A stretch of 64,000 nucleotides of DNA. It comes from Streptomyces lienomycini. GTDB lineage: Bacteria; Actinomycetota; Actinomycetes; Streptomycetales; Streptomycetaceae. Under the pieces are notes generated by a model that was not told the DNA's origin, did no database searches, and was given only the letters and a program-made list of their open reading frames with translations. Location: NCBI RefSeq assembly GCF_027947595.1, contig NZ_CP116257.1:7190001-7254000 (forward strand), written 5' to 3'. The position numbers and the translations under genes were made by a program. The stretch's first letter is position 1; every line of letters begins with the position of its first letter. Positions 28,016-36,118 of the stretch are shown here, in pieces.

Positions 28016-28156
28016 TCGACACTCAATCACCCAATGATCCCTCGACAGGGTGAACTTGAAGAGGTCAGCACCAGCCGCTCGCGGGCTACGTACGCTCTCC
28101 CTGACCGCGCTCTCCTACAGGGGAGCGGAGATGTCGAAGACCGAGTAGGAGACGAG

Positions 28157-29038
28157 ATGGCGACCTCGCGGGGATCAGCGGGTCCCGCAGGACGGATGCA
28201 GATCGCCCGTGGGCTCAAGGCGCTCCGCACCGGCGCCCAACTGACGCAGTCCGAAGTGGCGAAGCGTGCGGGGGTCTCCGTCGGGACGGTCAATCGATAC
28301 GAGACCTGGCAGGACCGGGCCAGGCTCAGGATCCCCACGGTGAAGGCGATTGCAGACTCCTGCGGTGCCACGGCGGATGAACTCGAGACCCTGGTCGACT
28401 TGGTCCGCAATCAGGAGAACGGCTGGTGGATGGAGCATCCGGCCGTACCCGAAGTCATGGACCCGCTGATGTCCTTCGAGGATGTTGCCGAGTACGAGCA
28501 CGTCTTCGCCAACGCGCTGGTACCAGGGCTGTTGCAGACTCCGCGCTACGCGCTGGCCCTGCACGAGGCTCAGGGAGTGCGCACCGAGGCCCAGGTGATC
28601 GCGAGCAAAGTGGACGCGCGCATCAGGCGGCAGGCGATTCTGGAGCGCAGTCCGGCGCTTCACCTGTGGGTGGTACTCGACGATGCCGTCCTCAGGCGGC
28701 ATGTCGGCGGCGCGGCTGTGATGAGTGAGCAGATCGACCATCTGATCGCCATGGCGGACCGCCCCAACGTGGACATCCAGATTCTTCGATTCTCGGCGGG
28801 CGCGCATGCAGCCGGCTCAGGGGGCCACTTCCTGCTCTTGGGCCGCGACGACGAACGCGATCCGCTGAGCAGCATGAACGTGGTCTACCTGGAACTGCAC
28901 AGACGGGGTCTGTATCTCGACGAACCCACCGATGTCCACAACTACAAAATCATGTTTGACTACCTGCGATCGCAAGCAGCCGACACCTCGACCAGCCTCG
29001 ACCTGCTGGCCGCAGCCCGACGGGAGTTCACTCCGTGA
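28157..29038 (+). CDS. XRE-family DNA-binding protein with DUF5753 (WhiJ-type)
   Basis: 293 residues from ATG with AGGAG 6 nt upstream. N-terminal HTH: LKALRTGAQLTQSEVAKRAGVSVGTVNRYE (residues about 22-50), followed by an Asp/Glu-rich link and the DUF5753 domain from about 95 (FEDVAEYEHVFANALVPGLLQTPRYALALHEAQ, then LHLWVVLDDAVLRRHVGG and FSAGAHAAGSGGHFLL). This domain pair is found only in actinobacterial regulators tied to DUF397 partners, such as WhiJ of S. coelicolor, which affects aerial development. Coupled to the DUF397 gene by a GTGA overlap. Confidence 0.9.
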   Translation: MATSRGSAGPAGRMQIARGLKALRTGAQLTQSEVAKRAGVSVGTVNRYETWQDRARLRIPTVKAIADSCGATADELETLVDLVRNQENGWWMEHPAVPEVMDPLMSFEDVAEYEHVFANALVPGLLQTPRYALALHEAQGVRTEAQVIASKVDARIRRQAILERSPALHLWVVLDDAVLRRHVGGAAVMSEQIDHLIAMADRPNVDIQILRFSAGAHAAGSGGHFLLLGRDDERDPLSSMNVVYLELHRRGLYLDEPTDVHNYKIMFDYLRSQAADTSTSLDLLAAARREFTP

Positions 29039-29238
29039 ACGAGAGGCAGCCCACGCCCTACCTCATAACGGCACGCTGGCACAAGAGCAGTTACAGCGCA
29101 GCGAACAACGAATGCGTCGAAGTAGCCCACGACGCCGCACACGTGAACATACGCGACTCGAAAGCTTCAGGTCATCATGGCCTCACCGTGAGCGCCGACG
29201 CATTCACGTCGTTCGTCACGGGCTTGAAAGGCCAGTAG
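29035..29238 (+). CDS. DUF397-domain small protein, partner of the XRE regulator
   Basis: 67 residues from GTG, overlapping the XRE stop by 4 bp. DUF397 motifs: WHKSSYSAANNECVEVA and VNIRDSKASG followed by LTVSADAFTSFVTGLK. These small proteins pair with XRE/DUF5753 regulators (the WhiJ/AbaA type) and are thought to modulate their DNA binding. The Cys in ECVEV is the conserved one. Confidence 0.9.
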   Translation: MNERQPTPYLITARWHKSSYSAANNECVEVAHDAAHVNIRDSKASGHHGLTVSADAFTSFVTGLKGQ

Positions 29239-29355
29239 TTCGGTCGCGTCGAGGTGGTCTCCGCATCGCACCCCCCGGTCTCCTTTAGGCCACCAATCGG
29301 AAACAGTCGTACCGCCTGTCACCCCCTGCGCATAGAGTGCACGTACAACTACTTC

Positions 29356-29367
29356 TGAACGCGTTCA
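29356..29367. promoter_or_regulatory. Short palindrome upstream of the first PBP gene
   Basis: TGAACGCGTTCA is a perfect 12-bp palindrome 39 bp before the PBP start; with one inserted base the symmetry extends to CTTC...GAAG. The 168-bp spacer also marks the return from accessory to core composition. Confidence 0.35.
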
Positions 29368-29406
29368 AGAAGGCGGGCGGAAGGTCTGACGGGGAGGGGA
29401 CTGCCG

Positions 29407-31032
29407 ATGGGCAGGGGGGTGAAGGTCGCCGTCATAGGCGGGGTGTTCGCCGTGATGGTGGGCGGTGCCGGGTACGGCGCCTACAACGTGGTGTCGGCGC
29501 TGGACGGGGGCGGCGGGTCCTCCGGGTCGGAGGCCAAGAGCGGGCCGCCGGACAAGGACGAGGTCGCGGAGACCAGCGAGAAGTTCTTCACGGCCTGGGA
29601 GAAGGGCGACGCGACGACCGCCGCGGGCTACACGAACAACGCCTCCGTCGCCACGACGCTGCTGACCGCCTACGGCGATGACGCGCACATCACCGGCGTC
29701 GAGATCACGCCGGGCACGGCGACCGGCACCTCCGTGCCGTTCACCGTGAAGGCGAAGGTGTCGTACGAGGGGACGACCAAGCCGCTCAGCTACAAGAGCA
29801 CGCTCACCGTGGTCCGCGGGGAGACCAGCGGGCGCGCGCTGGTGGACTGGGCGCCGTCCGTCGTCCACCCGGACCTGAAGGCCGGGGACACCCTGGTCAC
29901 CGAGGAGTCGGCGACCCCGCAGATCCAGGCCGTGGGGCGGGACGGTGCCGTCCTCACGAAGGAGAAGTACCCCTCCCTCGGGCCGGTCCTCGCCACGCTG
30001 CGGGAACGGTACGGCTCCACGGCGGGCGGCACCCCCGGCGTCGAGCTGGCGGTCCGGCACACGGTCGCGAACGCGCCCGACACCCCGCTGCTCACGCTGA
30101 CCGAGGGCGAGCCCGGGAAGCTGAGGACGACGCTCAGCGCGAGCGTGCAGGCGGCGGCCGAGAAGGCGGTGAAGCGCTACGGCGAGTCCTCCGTGGTCGC
30201 CGTGAAGCCCAGCACCGGTGAAGTGCTGGCCGTGGCGAACAACCGCCGGGACGGATTCAACGCCGCCTTCCAGGGGCGGGTCGCCCCCGGCTCCACCATG
30301 AAGATCATCACCGCGGCCATGCTCATCGACAACGGCGTGACCTCGATGAGCGGCCCGGCCCCCTGCCCGGACACGGCGACCTGGCAGAGCCAGACCTTCA
30401 AGAACCTCACCGGCATGAAGCCCGACCCGGGCGCCACCCTGGCCAACACCTTCATGCGCTCCTGCAACACCGGCTTCATCAAGCTCATCGACGAGAAGCC
30501 GCTCACCGACTCCTCGCTGACCCAGGAGGCCGAGGAGCGCTTCGGGCTCGGGCAGGACAACTGGCAGACCGGCATCGTCTCCTTCGACGGCCGTGTCCCC
30601 GCCTCCGGCGGTCCGGACCGCGCGGCCAACGCGATCGGGCAGGGCCAGGTCCAGATGAACCCGCTGAACATGGCCTCGGTGACCGCGACCGCCGTCACCG
30701 GCGAGTTCCGCCAGCCCTACCTGGTCCCCTTCGACCTGGACGGCCGGGAGCCCGCCACCGCCAAGGGGCTGCCGCAGGGCACCGTCACCCAGCTCAAGCA
30801 GATGATGCGGCTCACCGCCACCCAGGGCACCGCCACGGCCCCCATGTCCGGACTCGGCGGCGACATCGGCGCCAAGACCGGCTCGGCCGAGGTCGACGGG
30901 GAGGCGGTCTCCGACAGTTGGTTCACCGGCTTCCGCAACGACATCGCGGCGGCGTCCATGGTCGAGGGGGGCGGCCACGGCGGCGACGCGGCCGGCCCGA
31001 TCGTCGCAGACGTGCTACGAGTCGGCGGCTGA
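29407..31032 (+). CDS. Class B penicillin-binding protein (D,D-transpeptidase) with NTF2-like domain
   Basis: 541 residues. Signal anchor at residues 5-26 (VAVIGGVFAVMVGGAGYGAY), then an NTF2-like/MecA N-domain (about 50-135: FFTAWEKGDATTAAGYT), a dimerisation region and the transpeptidase domain. Active-site motifs: Ser296-T-M-Lys299 (APGSTMK), Ser352-Cys-Asn354 (RSCNTGF) and Lys490-Thr-Gly (AKTGSAE). It cross-links peptidoglycan; this PBP type is abundant in streptomycetes and often linked to differentiation or beta-lactam tolerance. Followed 98 bp later by a paralogue with the same layout. Confidence 0.93.
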   Translation: MGRGVKVAVIGGVFAVMVGGAGYGAYNVVSALDGGGGSSGSEAKSGPPDKDEVAETSEKFFTAWEKGDATTAAGYTNNASVATTLLTAYGDDAHITGVEITPGTATGTSVPFTVKAKVSYEGTTKPLSYKSTLTVVRGETSGRALVDWAPSVVHPDLKAGDTLVTEESATPQIQAVGRDGAVLTKEKYPSLGPVLATLRERYGSTAGGTPGVELAVRHTVANAPDTPLLTLTEGEPGKLRTTLSASVQAAAEKAVKRYGESSVVAVKPSTGEVLAVANNRRDGFNAAFQGRVAPGSTMKIITAAMLIDNGVTSMSGPAPCPDTATWQSQTFKNLTGMKPDPGATLANTFMRSCNTGFIKLIDEKPLTDSSLTQEAEERFGLGQDNWQTGIVSFDGRVPASGGPDRAANAIGQGQVQMNPLNMASVTATAVTGEFRQPYLVPFDLDGREPATAKGLPQGTVTQLKQMMRLTATQGTATAPMSGLGGDIGAKTGSAEVDGEAVSDSWFTGFRNDIAAASMVEGGGHGGDAAGPIVADVLRVGG

Positions 31033-31130
31033 CGCAGACCGGCGGCCGCGGATGCCCTTACTGTGGTCGCCGTTGCGGTCGCCGTCGCGCACCGCGTCCG
31101 GCACTGGAAGGCACCGAGGAACGGGACACC

Positions 31131-32840
31131 GTGGGCAGCAGAAGGGCCGCCGCCGAGCGGCGCAGGACGAGACCCGCCGTGATCGGCAGCGTGGCCGCGG
31201 TGGTCGTGGCCGGTGCCGGGTTCGGTGCCTACGCGATGTACGGCGGCGGCGAGACCGGCGACGACAACGCGCGCACGAAGTCCGCGGCGGCCGCGGAGAA
31301 GGTGAAGTCGGGCCCGCTGACGGCGGCCGAGGTCACCTCCACCGCCCAGCGGTTCCTGACCGCCTGGCAGCAGGGCGACGTGGCCGGTGCCGCCGCCGCG
31401 ACCGACGACGCCGAGGCCGCGAAGGCCCTGCTCACCGGCTACACCAAGGACGCCCGCGTCCAGGACGCCACCTTCACCGCGGGCACCCCGGCCGGGGAGA
31501 AGGTCCCCTTCTCCGTCAAGGCCACCGTCGCCTACGAGAAGGCGACCGCGCCGCTGGCGTACGACAGCGCGCTGACCGTCGTCCGCCGGGACGGCGACGG
31601 CGAGCCCCGCGTCGACTGGCACGCCGCCGTCGTGCACCCGGAGTTGCGGGACGGGGACAAGCTGGTCACCGGGAAGGCCGGGGATCCGCCGGTCAAGGCG
31701 CTGGACCGGAACGGCGGGGAGATCACCGCCGCGAAGTACCCGTCCCTCGGCACCGTTCTGGACGGGCTGCGCGACAAGTACGGCAAGAAGTCCGGCGGCA
31801 CCCCCGGCGTCGAACTGCGCGCGGTGCGCGGCGAGTCGGCCGGTGACGGCAAGGACGGCAAGGGTTCCAAGGAGTCCGGCGCCGGCGAAGTCGCCGACAA
31901 GACGCTGCTGGAGCTGAGCAAGGGCACGCCCGGCACGCTGAGGACCACGCTCGACCCCGCCCTCCAGGCCGCCGCCGAGAAGCAGGTGGACGGCAGGAAG
32001 GGGGCGTCGGTGGTACTGCTGCGCGCCTCCACGGGCGAGGTCCTCGCGGTCGCCAACGGCGGGCACGGCTTCAACACGGCCTTCCTCGGCTCACTCGCCC
32101 CCGGCTCCACCATGAAGGTCGTCACCGCCTCGATGCTGCTCGAGAAGGACCTGGCGTCCGTGAACGAGAAGCACCCGTGCCCGAAGTACTTCAGCTACGG
32201 CGGCTGGAAGTTCCAGAACGACGACGAGTTCGAGATCAAGGACGGCACCTTCAAGGCGAGTTTCGCCCGCTCCTGCAACACCGCCTTCATCAGCCAGGCC
32301 CCGAAGCTGAAGGACGACGACCTGACCAGGCAGGCGAAGCAGGTGTTCGGCCTGTCGATGAACAACTGGACGGTCGGCGTGCCCACCTTCGACGGCCGGG
32401 TTCCGGTGCAGAGCAAGGCGCAGATGGGCGCCTCCCTCATCGGCCAGGGCGGCGTGCGGATGAACCCGCTGAACATGGCGTCCGTGTCGGCGACCGTGAG
32501 GTCGGGCAGCTTCCACCAGCCGTACCTGGTCGCCCCGTCGGTCGACGGGCGGGCGCTGGCCACGGCCTCCCGCACGATGTCCGGCGAGACGCTCGGTGCG
32601 CTGCGCGAGCTGATGTCCTACACGGCGGCGTACGGCACCGCCGCGGAGGCGATGGCCGGGGTGAGCGGTGACGTCGGCGCCAAGACCGGCTCGGCGGAGG
32701 TCGACGGCCAGGAGAAGCCCAACGGCTGGTTCACGGCCTACCGGGGCGACCTGGCCGCGGCGGGCGTGGTGCAGCAGGGCGGGCACGGCGGAGACACCGC
32801 GGGCCCGATCGTCGCGGCGCTGCTGAAGGCGGCCGGCTGA
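31131..32840 (+). CDS. Class B penicillin-binding protein, tandem paralogue
   Basis: 569 residues from GTG preceded by GAGGAAC. Same domains as the upstream PBP: basic tail and anchor near residues 14-38, NTF2-like domain with FLTAWQQGDVAGAAAATDD, and a transpeptidase with Ser326-T-M-Lys329, Ser381-Cys-Asn and Lys518-Thr-Gly. A 24-residue Gly/Lys/Glu insert (GESAGDGKDGKGSKESGAG) not present in the first copy sits just before the dimerisation strand. Tandem duplication is the likely origin. Both copies are complete, so both should bind beta-lactams. Confidence 0.93.
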   Translation: MGSRRAAAERRRTRPAVIGSVAAVVVAGAGFGAYAMYGGGETGDDNARTKSAAAAEKVKSGPLTAAEVTSTAQRFLTAWQQGDVAGAAAATDDAEAAKALLTGYTKDARVQDATFTAGTPAGEKVPFSVKATVAYEKATAPLAYDSALTVVRRDGDGEPRVDWHAAVVHPELRDGDKLVTGKAGDPPVKALDRNGGEITAAKYPSLGTVLDGLRDKYGKKSGGTPGVELRAVRGESAGDGKDGKGSKESGAGEVADKTLLELSKGTPGTLRTTLDPALQAAAEKQVDGRKGASVVLLRASTGEVLAVANGGHGFNTAFLGSLAPGSTMKVVTASMLLEKDLASVNEKHPCPKYFSYGGWKFQNDDEFEIKDGTFKASFARSCNTAFISQAPKLKDDDLTRQAKQVFGLSMNNWTVGVPTFDGRVPVQSKAQMGASLIGQGGVRMNPLNMASVSATVRSGSFHQPYLVAPSVDGRALATASRTMSGETLGALRELMSYTAAYGTAAEAMAGVSGDVGAKTGSAEVDGQEKPNGWFTAYRGDLAAAGVVQQGGHGGDTAGPIVAALLKAAG

Positions 32841-32856
32841 CCCTCCCGTACGGGCG

Positions 32857-32881
32857 GCCGGTGGCTCAGTGGGCCACCGGC
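32857..32881. terminator. Hairpin shared by convergent PBP and ssgE ends
   Basis: GCCGGTGGC (32857-32865) pairs perfectly with GCCACCGGC (32873-32881) over a 7-nt loop that contains the ssgE stop codon. It can serve both strands. Confidence 0.6.
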
Positions 32882-33255
32882 TGTGCGGCCGCCCGGTAGG
32901 TGCGGCGCAGGAAGCGGATGAGCGCCTTGGTCTCGAACTGGACCACCGAGCAGCCCTGCGGGGAGTGGAACTCGACGACGGCCTGCACCCGCCCGCACGG
33001 CCACACCCGCACCTCGCCGCTTCCGGCGGGCGCGCGCAGCCCCTGTTCCAGCAGCTCCCGCGAGAAGGTCCACTCGCGGGACCGGGAGCGGGAGTCCGCG
33101 CCACCGCCCGGTCCGGGGAGGGCGACACACACCGACCGCGGGTCGTGGTCGGGGTCGTAGCGCAGGACGACGGGTATCGCTCCGCCGCCGTCCTGGTCGG
33201 GGAGGTCCGCGTCCGTCAGGATGTGGGCCCGCGCGTACTGCTCGACTACGGACAT
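32866..33255 (-). CDS. ssgE: SsgA-like sporulation/cell-division regulator (SsgE type)
   Basis: 129 residues from the ATG with AAGGGGCG 5-12 nt upstream; the longer frame to 33414 enters the nikM promoter. SALP-family features: MSVVEQYARAHILTDADLPDQD at the start, PVVLRYDPDHDPRSVCVALP, WTFSRELLEQGLRAPAGSGEVRVWPC and a C-terminal FETKALIRFLRRTY. SALPs occur only in sporulating actinomycetes. Position next to the tandem PBPs and the metal transporter matches ssgE of S. coelicolor, which has been placed in spore maturation and correct spore separation. Paralogue choice rests on synteny. Confidence 0.85.
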   Translation of the reverse strand: MSVVEQYARAHILTDADLPDQDGGGAIPVVLRYDPDHDPRSVCVALPGPGGGADSRSRSREWTFSRELLEQGLRAPAGSGEVRVWPCGRVQAVVEFHSPQGCSVVQFETKALIRFLRRTYRAAAQPVAH

Positions 33256-33397
33256 CGGATCGCCCCTTACGCTCTGCCACCTTCGCGGAACCGCTGCGTC
33301 CACCCCCACTCCAATGTCCCATATTTCCCGGCTCACGCCCCGCGAGGCGAATACCACATGTGAGATCGGCGTATACCTCTCAGCCTTTACCTCGCTC

Positions 33398-33414
33398 TTG
33401 CGAACGAGTTGCAA
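33398..33414 (+). promoter_or_regulatory. Nur-like box (nickel-responsive) in nikM promoter
   Basis: TTGCGA-N5-TTGCAA at 33398-33403 and 33409-33414 fits the published Nur consensus tTGCaa-N5-ttGCAA of S. coelicolor, with one mismatch. The left half coincides with the only plausible -35 of nikM (19 bp before the -10 TATCAT), so Nur bound to nickel would block transcription. Confidence 0.72.
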
Positions 33415-33422
33415 CTGGTCTC

Positions 33423-33428
33423 TATCAT
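33423..33428 (+). promoter_or_regulatory. Predicted -10 element of nikM (leaderless)
   Basis: TATCAT ends 6 nt before the nikM GTG, with no ribosome site between (CGAACC). Confidence 0.55.
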
Positions 33429-33434
33429 CGAACC

Positions 33435-34535
33435 GTGCATGTACCTGACGGATTCATCAACGCCCCGACCTCCGCCGTGGCCGGAGTCGTCGCCGCCGGC
33501 GCCATCGCGGTCAGCCTGCGCGGCGCGCGCCGTGAGCTGGGGGGCACCTCCCGCTCGAGCGCAGCCGAGAGTGGGGGAGAGCGGACCGCGCCCCTGGCGG
33601 GTCTGGTCGCGGCGTTCGTCTTCGCGGTGCAGATGCTGAACTTCCCGGTCGCGGCCGGGACCAGCGGGCATCTGCTGGGCGGTGCCCTGGCCGCCATCCT
33701 CGTGGGGCCCTTCACCGGGGTCCTGTGTGTCTCCGTCGTCCTGCTCATGCAGGGCATCCTCTTCGCCGACGGCGGTCTGACCGCGCTCGGCGTCAACATC
33801 ACCGACATGGCGATCGTCACCACGGTCGTCGCCTACGCCCTCTTCCGGGGCCTGGTGAAGGTCCTGCCGCGCACCCGCCGCTCGGTCACCGTCGCCTCCT
33901 TCGTCGCCGCGCTGGTCTCCGTCCCGGCCGCCGCCCTCGCCTTCACGCTGCTGTACTGGATCGGCGGCACCACCGACGTCTCCATCGGCAAGGTCGCCAC
34001 CGCGATGATCGGCGTGCACGTGCTGATCGGCATCGGCGAGGCGGCGATCACCGCGCTGACCGTCGGCGCGGTCATCGCCGTACGCCCCGACCTGGTGTAC
34101 GGGGCGCGCGGGCTGCGGCAGAAGCTCAAGCTGCGGGTGAACGGCGAACTGGTCGACGCCCCCGACGCTTCCGGCACCACGGCCTCCCCCGCGCCCGTCG
34201 CCGCCCGCTCGCACCGCAAGGTCTGGATCACCGGCCTCGTCGCCTCCCTGGTCCTCGCGGGCTTCGTCAGCTTCTACGCCTCGGCCGACCCCGACGGCCT
34301 GGAGAAGGTCGCCACCGACAAGGGCATCGACGAGAAGGCGAAGGAGCACGCGAACGCCGACTCCCCGCTCGCCGACTACGGCGTCGAGGACATCACCGAC
34401 CCCCGCGTCTCCGGCGGCCTCGCCGGAGTGATCGGCGTCGGCGTCACCGTCGTCGCGGGCAGCGCCGTCTTCTGGGCGGTGCGCAGACGCCGCACCGACG
34501 ACGCGTCGCCGACCAGCACGGAAACGACCCTCTGA
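33435..34535 (+). CDS. nikM: ECF metal transporter S component, NikM-NikN fusion
   Basis: 366 residues from GTG (HVPDGF start). The second residue His is the metal ligand that must sit at the mature N-terminus of CbiM/NikM proteins, which fixes this start. Residues 1-235: CbiM-type with VQMLNFPVAAGTSGHLLGGALAAILVGPFTG, the conserved His-bearing segment. Residues about 255-366: a two-helix NikN-like part (VWITGLVASLVLAGFVSFYASADPDGLEKVA ... YGVEDITDPRVSGGLAGVIGVGVTVVAGSAVFW). Substrate is nickel or cobalt; the Nur-like box upstream favours nickel. Confidence 0.88.
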   Translation: MHVPDGFINAPTSAVAGVVAAGAIAVSLRGARRELGGTSRSSAAESGGERTAPLAGLVAAFVFAVQMLNFPVAAGTSGHLLGGALAAILVGPFTGVLCVSVVLLMQGILFADGGLTALGVNITDMAIVTTVVAYALFRGLVKVLPRTRRSVTVASFVAALVSVPAAALAFTLLYWIGGTTDVSIGKVATAMIGVHVLIGIGEAAITALTVGAVIAVRPDLVYGARGLRQKLKLRVNGELVDAPDASGTTASPAPVAARSHRKVWITGLVASLVLAGFVSFYASADPDGLEKVATDKGIDEKAKEHANADSPLADYGVEDITDPRVSGGLAGVIGVGVTVVAGSAVFWAVRRRRTDDASPTSTETTL

Positions 34536-34536
34536 C

Positions 34537-35298
34537 GTGGGCGCCGGCCACGCCCATCGGCTCTACCGGCACGGCCACTCCCCCGTGCACGGCCTGCCGC
34601 CGCACACCAAACTCGCCGCGACGCTCGCCTTCGTGGTCGTCGTGGTGTCGACGCCGCGCGAGGCGATGTGGGCCTTCGGCCTGTACGCGCTGCTGCTCGC
34701 GGCGGTGGCCTACGCGGCGCGCGTCCCGGCGGGCCTCCTGCTCAAGCGGCTGCTGATCGAGGTGCCGTTCGTCGCGTTCGCGGTGCTCATGCCGTTCGTG
34801 GCGGAGGGCGAGCGGGTCGACGTCCTCGGCATGTCCCTGAGCGTCAGCGGCCTGTGGGGCGCCTGGAACGTCCTGGCCAAGGGCACCGTGGGCGTCGCCG
34901 CCTCCGTGCTCCTGGCGTCCACGACCGAACTGCGCGCGCTGCTGCTGGGCCTGCAGCGCCTGAGGCTGCCGCCGCTGCTGGTCCAGATCGCGTCGTTCAT
35001 GATCCGCTACGGCGACGTGATCGCGGACGAGATGCGGCGGATGCGGATCGCCCGGGAGTCCCGGGGCTTCGAGGCGAAGGGCGTACGGCACTGGGGCGTG
35101 CTCGCCAAGTCGGCGGGGGCGCTGTTCATCCGCACCTACGAGCGCGGCGAACGCGTCCACCTGGCCATGGTCAGCCGCGGGTACGCCGGTTCGATGCCGG
35201 TGATCGACGAGGTGACCGCGGGCCGGGCGCAGTGGTCGTCCGCGCTGGCCCTCCCGTGTGCGGCGCTGGTCGTGTGTCTGCTGGGATGGACGCTATGA
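34537..35298 (+). CDS. nikQ: ECF metal transporter T component
   Basis: 253 residues, GTG start immediately after the nikM stop. CbiQ/EcfT family with five to six membrane helices and the coupling-helix Ala-Arg-Gly type motif MRIARESRGFEA near residue 170, then SAGALFIRTYERGERVHLAMVSRGY carrying the second coupling motif (SRGY). It links the S component to the ATPase. Its stop overlaps the nikO start (ATGA). Confidence 0.93.
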   Translation: MGAGHAHRLYRHGHSPVHGLPPHTKLAATLAFVVVVVSTPREAMWAFGLYALLLAAVAYAARVPAGLLLKRLLIEVPFVAFAVLMPFVAEGERVDVLGMSLSVSGLWGAWNVLAKGTVGVAASVLLASTTELRALLLGLQRLRLPPLLVQIASFMIRYGDVIADEMRRMRIARESRGFEAKGVRHWGVLAKSAGALFIRTYERGERVHLAMVSRGYAGSMPVIDEVTAGRAQWSSALALPCAALVVCLLGWTL

Positions 35299-36053
35299 CA
35301 GCCACCCCGGCCTCCCTCGACGTCTCCGGACTCGCCTTCGCCTACCCCGACGGGCACCAGGCGCTGTTCGGCGTGGACTTCTCCGTCGCCCGCGGCGAGC
35401 GGGTCGCGCTGCTCGGGCCGAACGGCGCGGGCAAGACCACCCTCGTCCTCCACCTCAACGGCATCCTGACCGGCGGCACCGGTACCGTCACGGTCGCCGG
35501 ACTGCCGGTCGGCAAGGCGCACATGGCGGAGATCAGACGCCGGGTCGGCATCGTCTTCCAGGACCCCGACGACCAGCTCTTCATGCCGACCGTGCGCGAG
35601 GACGTGGCGTTCGGACCGGCGGCGGCCGGGGTGAAGGGGGCGGAGCTGGAGGCCTGCGTGGACCGGGCGCTCACGCTCGTCGGCATGGCGGAGTTCAAGG
35701 ACCGCCCCCCGCACCACCTCTCCTTCGGCCAGCGGCGCCGGGTGGCGGTGGCGACCGTGCTCGCGATGGAGCCGGAGATCCTGGTCCTGGACGAGCCCTC
35801 CTCCAACCTGGACCCGGCCTCCCGCCGCGAACTCGCCGACATCCTGCGCGCCCTGGACGTCACGGTCCTGATGGTCACCCACGACCTGCCCTACGCCCTG
35901 GAGCTGTGCCCCCGCGCGCTGATCCTCAGCGACGGCGTGATCGCGGCGGACGGTCCGACGGCACGGCTGCTGTCGGACGACGCCCTGATGCGCGCCCACC
36001 GCCTGGAGCTGCCCTTCGGTTTCGACCCGCGGTCGGTGTCGGCGAGCGGGTGA
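35295..36053 (+). CDS. nikO: ECF metal transporter ATPase
   Basis: 252 residues from the ATG overlapping the nikQ stop; an in-frame ATG 9 nt upstream is less likely. CbiO-type ABC ATPase: Walker A LLGPNGAGKTTLVLHLNG near residue 38, Q-loop VFQDPDDQLFMPTVREDVAFGP, signature LSFGQRRRVAVATVLAM (ECF-type LSFGQ), Walker B ILVLDEPSSNLDP, switch VTHDLPYAL. One ATPase gene only, so it would act as a homodimer, as expected for group I ECF nickel/cobalt importers. Confidence 0.94.
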   Translation: MTATPASLDVSGLAFAYPDGHQALFGVDFSVARGERVALLGPNGAGKTTLVLHLNGILTGGTGTVTVAGLPVGKAHMAEIRRRVGIVFQDPDDQLFMPTVREDVAFGPAAAGVKGAELEACVDRALTLVGMAEFKDRPPHHLSFGQRRRVAVATVLAMEPEILVLDEPSSNLDPASRRELADILRALDVTVLMVTHDLPYALELCPRALILSDGVIAADGPTARLLSDDALMRAHRLELPFGFDPRSVSASG

Positions 36054-36118
36054 GGAATGGTGGGCGGCCGGTGGCGGTTGCATCGACTGTCGCGAGGGGC
36101 CGGAAGGGGCGTACAGAG

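Noticed and set aside
33256..33434. Cobalamin riboswitch upstream of the metal transporter
   Set aside because: No B12-box and too little transcribed leader; the promoter predicts a leaderless mRNA with a Nur-like box instead.
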